Positions 34,422 to 38,799 of a stretch of DNA of 38,799 nt are shown piece after piece; position 1 is the first letter of the stretch, and each line of letters begins with the position of its first letter. The notes beneath the pieces are model-generated. The model saw only the letters and a program-made list of their open reading frames with translations, did not search any database and was not told where the DNA came from. A program made the translations under genes and the position numbers. The DNA lies in contig JAPLSI010000164.1 in assembly GCA_026398715.1 (NCBI GenBank), positions 1 through 38,799 of the forward strand. The letters run 5' to 3'. Origin of the DNA: Gammaproteobacteria bacterium. Its GTDB lineage: Bacteria; Pseudomonadota; Gammaproteobacteria; Xanthomonadales; Xanthomonadaceae.

Positions 34422-35084
34422 CTAGCTGGCGCTGACGAGCCTGTAAAGCCTGTTTTGCTCGATATACGCAGCCACCGGTTCAGGCACCATCGATTGCCAA
34501 TCGCCGCCGTGGCGCAGGCGCAGGCGCACCTGGGTGGCTGATTCGGGCCGCAACGGATGAATCGGCAGCGCCGCGTAACCCCCTGCGGGCGACCTGGCCA
34601 GTTCCAGCGGCGCGCATCGCCGCATCGCGACTTCGTCGGCGACCGCCGGCGCATGCCTGGCCAGCCACTCGGGGTCGACCGGACCGGTCGGACGCTCCAC
34701 GCCCAGCACATGGGCGAGATCGAACAGGCGCTTCCAGTCGTGCCACGTATCAAGCTGCTGCAACGAGTCGATGCCCATCACCCAGATGATCGACGCGTCC
34801 TTGCCCAGTTCGGCGCGCACCTCGGCCAGCGTGTCGACCGTGTAGGACGGGCCGTGCCGGTTGAGTTCGCGTCGATCCACTTTCATTCGCGGGTCGCCAG
34901 CGGAAGCGAGCTCCAGCATTGCCGCGCGCTGCTGCGCAGTGGCGCCGGGCGGCGGACGATGCGGCGGGTCGGCCGCAGGCAGCAGGAAGACCGGTCCGTC
35001 GAAGGTGTCGGCGACGGCACGTGCGATGGCCAAATGGCCCCGATGCACCGGATCGAAGGTGCCGCCGTACAGGATCCGTGGCAT
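34422..35084 (-). CDS. nadD: Nicotinate-nucleotide adenylyltransferase
   Basis: A 220-residue enzyme that adenylates nicotinate mononucleotide to deamido-NAD in NAD synthesis. The nucleotidyltransferase motif LYGGTFDPVHRGHLAIARAV is at the N-terminus, with the second nucleotide-binding block SATQVRLRL near the C-terminus (ISSTxIR-like). WVMGIDSLQQLDTWHDWKRL is also typical. The frame is open upstream into holA, but ATG 35084, overlapping the holA stop as TGATG, gives the correct N-terminus. Confidence 0.96.
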   Translation of the reverse strand: MPRILYGGTFDPVHRGHLAIARAVADTFDGPVFLLPAADPPHRPPPGATAQQRAAMLELASAGDPRMKVDRRELNRHGPSYTVDTLAEVRAELGKDASIIWVMGIDSLQQLDTWHDWKRLFDLAHVLGVERPTGPVDPEWLARHAPAVADEVAMRRCAPLELARSPAGGYAALPIHPLRPESATQVRLRLRHGGDWQSMVPEPVAAYIEQNRLYRLVSAS

Positions 35085-36115
35085 CAGCCGGCCAGAAGGA
35101 CGCGCGCCTTGGCCTGCGCCATGGCGACCAGCAGCCGTTCGAGTGCCAGCCACGCGTCTCCGCCCAGCCGACCTTTCGCGATGAGGTCGATGCGACCGGC
35201 TTCGGCGACGAACTGCTCCCACCGGGACGCCGGATGCTTTTCCAGGGCCCGCCGGTACAGGGCCTGCTTGCTGTCCCAGACGCGGGCATCGCGCATTGCA
35301 TTGGCCAGGTTGCCGCCGGTCGCCGCAACTCGCGCGAGACTTGCGATCTTCAGCAGTTCCATCGCCAGTATCGGCACAAGTCCCGGCACTTGTTCTCCTT
35401 CCAGTTGCAGCGAACGCAGCATGCGCACCGCGCGCTGCGACTCACCCGCCAGGGCGGACTCCACGAGTTTGAACACGTCGTAGCGGGCAGAGTCTGCGAC
35501 CAGCGCTTCCATCCTGGCAGCATCCAGGCGCGCGCCCGGCGCGAGCAGCGCCAATTTTTCGACTTCCTGCGCAGCAGCCAGCAAATTGCCTTCGATGCGC
35601 TCGGCAAGAAGTTGCACGGCAGCCGGTTCGGCCGACAGGCCGCGACTGCGCAACCGGCGGTCGAGCCAGTCGTTGAGGTCGGCTGTCTTTACCGGCCACA
35701 CGGTGACCACGTGGCCGATGCGCGAAATTGCATCGCTCCACTTGCCGGCGTGCTTCTGGCTCCAGTCCTGGCAGGTAATCAACAGGATCGTGTCGGGCGG
35801 CGGGTTGTCGCAGAAATCGGTGATGGCCTTGCTGCCGTCCTTGTCCGGTTTTCCGCTGGGCAGGCGCAAGTCGAACAGTCGGCGGGTCGCGAACAGGCTC
35901 AGCGAAGCCACGCCCATCGTCAGGTCGTTCCAGTCGAAATCCCGGCCCGACACTTCCAGGACTTCACGTTCCAGGTAGCCGTCGGCGCGGGCCTTGGCTC
36001 GAACCGCATCGGCGCATTCCTGCACGATCAGCGGCTCGGTGCCGGCGATCAGGTAGGCGGGACGCAGTGGCTCGCCGGCAAGCTGCCGCTCGAAGCGGTC
36101 GGCCCGCAGTTCCAT
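35084..36115 (-). CDS. holA: DNA polymerase III delta subunit
   Basis: A 343-residue clamp-loader subunit that opens the beta clamp. Blocks include ELRADRFERQLAGEPLRPAY followed by LIAGTEPLIVQECADAVRA, SLSLFATRRLFDLRLPSGKP (the clamp-interacting LF region), ILLITCQDWSQKHAGKW and AERIEGNLLAAAQEVEKLAL. E. coli HolA is also 343 residues. The start and stop overlap lptE and nadD by single bases (TGATG), implying translational coupling. Confidence 0.96.
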   Translation of the reverse strand: MELRADRFERQLAGEPLRPAYLIAGTEPLIVQECADAVRAKARADGYLEREVLEVSGRDFDWNDLTMGVASLSLFATRRLFDLRLPSGKPDKDGSKAITDFCDNPPPDTILLITCQDWSQKHAGKWSDAISRIGHVVTVWPVKTADLNDWLDRRLRSRGLSAEPAAVQLLAERIEGNLLAAAQEVEKLALLAPGARLDAARMEALVADSARYDVFKLVESALAGESQRAVRMLRSLQLEGEQVPGLVPILAMELLKIASLARVAATGGNLANAMRDARVWDSKQALYRRALEKHPASRWEQFVAEAGRIDLIAKGRLGGDAWLALERLLVAMAQAKARVLLAG

Positions 36116-36606
36116 CAGGCCTTGGGACGCAGCACGACGTCCAGGCGACGCAGGATGGCCGCCTGCATGTCGCGGCGAAGTTCGCGCTGGATCAGTTCCT
36201 GTTCGGCCGGGCTGCCGGCGGAAGCATTGATGTCGTAGGTGTATTCACGCGACAACTCGATGCTCTGCGGCTCGATGAGGAGCTTGCCGGCCGAATCGAC
36301 CAGCACGAAATCCACGCGGTAGCGGGTGATGTATTCGCGGACGCGGGCAAACTGGTCCACCGACAGGGGCGCCGTGCTCCACGCTTCGGCCGTGATCTTC
36401 AGCGCCGACGAGGGCGAACCTTCCACGGCCGGCGTCGCTCCGGCGCGTTCAAGCGCTGTCGCCAGTTCCAGCCCGAGCGGGCTGTAGGGGTCGGCGGTCT
36501 GCACTGAAACCGGCCCGAGCGTCGCGGGAAGGTTGAGCTGCGCGCGGGGATGGAATCCACAGGCCGACATCAGCACAAGCGAGAACAGGATCAGGACACC
36601 ACGCAT
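36115..36606 (-). CDS. lptE: LPS assembly lipoprotein LptE
   Basis: A 163-residue outer-membrane lipoprotein that plugs LptD and delivers LPS to the cell surface. The signal peptide MRGVLILFSLVLMSACGFHP has a lipobox MSAC. It is followed by LPATLGPVSVQTADPYSPLG, ITAEAWSTAPLSVDQFARVR and YRVDFVLVDSAGKLLIEPQS. The frame is open 11 codons upstream to a GTG, but ATG 36606 gives a normal signal peptide and has GGAG upstream. In E. coli lptE follows leuS; here a TPR-glycosyltransferase gene precedes it. Confidence 0.94.
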   Translation of the reverse strand: MRGVLILFSLVLMSACGFHPRAQLNLPATLGPVSVQTADPYSPLGLELATALERAGATPAVEGSPSSALKITAEAWSTAPLSVDQFARVREYITRYRVDFVLVDSAGKLLIEPQSIELSREYTYDINASAGSPAEQELIQRELRRDMQAAILRRLDVVLRPKA

Positions 36607-36675
36607 GGTCGACTCCGCCAGGGCACGATCTGCCCGCACACATGTTACCGCGAAGACCGCCTGCGATGGCCCGGT

Positions 36676-38769
36676 TCAGCCCCGGCGCATGGCGAGGCGC
36701 CCCGGCACCAGCAGCTCGAGGGAGTCGGCCATGTCCTTGAAGACCGTCGACCAGTCGCCTGCCCGGGCCTGCCGGAACAAATGGACGGTGGGATACCAGG
36801 GCGAGTCGCTGCGGTCGAGCATCCAGCGCCAGTCGGGCACGGCGTTCAGGGCCAGCCACACCGGCCGGCCGGTGGCCCCGGCGACGTGCGTGATCGAGGT
36901 ATCGGCCGTCACCAGCAGGTCGAGCGTCTGCAATACCGCCGCCGAATCGATGAATGCGTCAGGGCCTTCGTCGAATCCATCGAGACGTTGCACCTGCATG
37001 GATGCGGGCAGCTCGTCCATCTGCGCGAGTCCGAATTGCTTCTGCAGGCTGACCAGCCGCACGCCGGGCACCCGGGCCAGCGGCTCGAACATGCGCAAGG
37101 CAATCGAACGACCCGCATCGATCTTTCGCGCAGGGTTCCCCTGCCAGCAGATCCCTATGTTGAAGCGCTGCGGATCCAGCACCGACGCCCAGTGGCGGAC
37201 GCGCGCATCATCGACGCGAAGATAGGGCGTGTCAGCCGCCAGCTGGTCCATGGAATGGATGCGCAGGTAATGCGGCAGGCTCCACAACCAGCACTGGTAG
37301 TCGTAACGCGGCTCGTCCAGCCGATCGATGAATCGAACCACGCCTGCGAACCCGTCCAGTATCCGGAACGAAGGGCGCGCGCCCAGGAACGTCACCTTGG
37401 CGCCGCGCCGGACCAGTTCGGGCACGAACCTGAAGAACTGCAGCGTGTCGCCCAGTCCATTCGGCTCCGACAGCAGGATCGACTTCCCGCGCAGGTCCTG
37501 GCCCTGCCAGAACGGAACGGCGGCGGCGCCGGCGACGGCGTTTTGCGGACGAGCATGAGTCGCCTCGTAGTCGGCCCAGCCTTCGGCAAGCCTGCCTTGC
37601 AGCAGGCTCAACGCGGCCCTGCGCTGGTGCGCCTCCGGGTACGCCGGTCGCAGCGCGATGGCACGGTCGTAATCAGCGCGTGCCTCATCGAACCGCGCAA
37701 GGTCCTGCAGGATCATGCCGCGGTTGTTGATGGCCTCGGCATAGTCCGGTTGCAATTCGATGGCTCGCTCGAAACTTTCAAGGGCATCGTCGAGCCGGCG
37801 AAGGTCGTGGAGGGCGTTGCCACGATTGTTCCATGCCTGGGCGAAGGCCGGCAGCAGCGCGATGGCGCGGTCGTAGCTGGCCAGCGCGTCGGCGATCGGG
37901 CCGACGCCATGCCGGGCGATACCGAGGTTGTTGTGTGCATGCGCATGATCGCCATCGATCCCGATGGCGCGCTCGGCACTGTGCATCGCATCGTCGAATT
38001 GACGCATCTCGATCAACAGGCTGGCACGATTGCTCCAGGCATCGGCCGACGCGGGGTCGAGGTCCAACGCGCGGTCGTAACTATCCAACGCCGGCACCTC
38101 CCGTCCCATGTCGTGCAGCACCAGTGCACGGTTGTTGTGCAAGAGCGCACGCCCGGGTTCGAGAGCGATCGCGCGGTCGAAATCCGCCAGCGCTTCCGCG
38201 TGGCGCTGCAGCGCCCTGAAGACCAGGCCGCGATTGTTGAGCGCTTCCACTTGCCTGGGTTCCACCAGCAATGCGAGTTCGATGGCGGGCAGCGCCTCGC
38301 CATGGCGACCGTGCTGCAAGTGGATGCTGCCGACGGCGTTGTGCGCCTGATAAAGGCCCGGGCGGTGGCGCAGTGACTCATTGAAGCTGGCCAGGGCGTC
38401 GTCATCCCGACCCAGGCTGCGCAAGCTGTTGCCACGATTGAACCAGGCCTCCGCAAATTCCGGTTTCAGTGCAATGGCGGCATCGAACGCCGTCACCGCC
38501 TGCTCGAATTTTTGCAGTGCCGCGAACGCGTTTCCGCGGTTGTACTGGATCGCGGCAACGCCCGGCATCCCACGGACTGCCAGGTCGAACTGTTCGAGCG
38601 CAGCTTGCGGCTGGCTTCGTTGCAACAACACGATGCCCAACAAGTGGCGTGCCGCCGAATTCGATGGTTCGGACTGCAGCAACACGCCCAGCAGCACATG
38701 CGCCTGTTCCACCTGCCCTTGCCGCAGCAACTGGAGCGCTTGTTCCAGCGACGCCGATTCGCCGGCCAT
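36676..38769 (-). CDS. TPR-repeat protein with C-terminal glycosyltransferase family 9-like domain
   Basis: A 697-residue protein. Residues 5-412 are twelve consecutive 34-residue TPR units; most carry the W/YxNRGNxL...A...DxAIxLxP pattern, for example AEAWFNRGNSLRSLGRDDDA. The C-terminal part (about 415-690) resembles ADP-heptose:LPS heptosyltransferases: LSEPNGLGDTLQFFRFVPEL, NIGICWQGNPARKIDAGRSI and the nucleotide-sugar block VTADTSITHVAGATGRPVWL. There is no signal peptide, so it is probably cytoplasmic. Such fusions are known in proteobacteria, but substrates are mostly unknown; transfer of a sugar to a protein or to envelope glycan is inference. GTG 38772 just upstream is an alternative start. 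It ends 69 bases before lptE. Confidence 0.88.
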   Translation of the reverse strand: MAGESASLEQALQLLRQGQVEQAHVLLGVLLQSEPSNSAARHLLGIVLLQRSQPQAALEQFDLAVRGMPGVAAIQYNRGNAFAALQKFEQAVTAFDAAIALKPEFAEAWFNRGNSLRSLGRDDDALASFNESLRHRPGLYQAHNAVGSIHLQHGRHGEALPAIELALLVEPRQVEALNNRGLVFRALQRHAEALADFDRAIALEPGRALLHNNRALVLHDMGREVPALDSYDRALDLDPASADAWSNRASLLIEMRQFDDAMHSAERAIGIDGDHAHAHNNLGIARHGVGPIADALASYDRAIALLPAFAQAWNNRGNALHDLRRLDDALESFERAIELQPDYAEAINNRGMILQDLARFDEARADYDRAIALRPAYPEAHQRRAALSLLQGRLAEGWADYEATHARPQNAVAGAAAVPFWQGQDLRGKSILLSEPNGLGDTLQFFRFVPELVRRGAKVTFLGARPSFRILDGFAGVVRFIDRLDEPRYDYQCWLWSLPHYLRIHSMDQLAADTPYLRVDDARVRHWASVLDPQRFNIGICWQGNPARKIDAGRSIALRMFEPLARVPGVRLVSLQKQFGLAQMDELPASMQVQRLDGFDEGPDAFIDSAAVLQTLDLLVTADTSITHVAGATGRPVWLALNAVPDWRWMLDRSDSPWYPTVHLFRQARAGDWSTVFKDMADSLELLVPGRLAMRRG

Positions 38770-38799
38770 CACCCTAGCCCGCGACGATGTTGATGATCT

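Noticed and set aside
38774..38797. End of another minus-strand gene (IINIVAG then TAG)
   Set aside because: Only seven codons are visible, too few to call a gene, although the spacing to the TPR gene would fit.

Overview
The window is a GC-rich, densely packed bacterial chromosome segment of 38.8 kb. Gene content, gene order and protein sequences point to a gammaproteobacterium, most likely of the Xanthomonadales/Lysobacterales (inference from order and similarity, no search was run). Almost everything is conserved housekeeping. I see no CRISPR array, tRNA, rRNA, insertion sequence, phage gene or integration site.

Layout. Positions 1-854 hold the start of rlmE (minus strand) facing yhbY and a small Mth938-domain protein. 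From 922 to 13933 runs a long plus-strand envelope and lipid cluster: pyrH, a zinc-type cation diffusion facilitator, frr, uppS, cdsA, dxr, rseP, bamA, lpxD, fabZ, lpxA, lpxB, rnhB. Many of these overlap or are separated by a few bases. A separately controlled DUF1232-like gene (14067-14696) with its own putative CRP/Clp site and terminator sits between rnhB and dnaE. Then come dnaE, accA, tilS, xseB and ispA on the plus strand. From 21958 to 31887 most genes are on the minus strand: a DUF4870 membrane protein, pmbA (tldE), yjgA/darP (plus), then tldD, yhdP, rng and maf, transcribed maf to tldD. An alkaline-phosphatase-family lipoprotein gene (plus, 32026-33507) is wedged between maf and the minus-strand operon lptE-holA-nadD-rsfS-rlmH. 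The window ends with a large TPR plus glycosyltransferase-9 protein upstream of lptE.

How the genes work together. UppS supplies the undecaprenyl carrier, CdsA CDP-diacylglycerol, Dxr and IspA isoprenoid precursors, LpxD/A/B lipid A, FabZ and AccA fatty acids, BamA and LptE the outer-membrane insertion machinery, YhdP phospholipid transport, and RseP envelope-stress proteolysis. A translation and ribosome set (YhbY, RlmE, Frr, DarP, RsfS, RlmH, RNase G, TilS) and a replication set (DnaE, HolA, RnhB, XseB) are interleaved with it.

The points most worth a second look are: an alkaline phosphatase that has lost its N-terminal metal-binding core although the rest of the active site is intact; a cation transporter whose His-rich N-terminus is open but has no canonical start codon, only a CTG behind a good Shine-Dalgarno; a CRP-like site next to a 12-base inverted repeat upstream of the DUF1232-like gene; and a BamA with an Asp-rich surface insert and no C-terminal aromatic residue. 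I did not find a convincing, wholly new multi-gene system.
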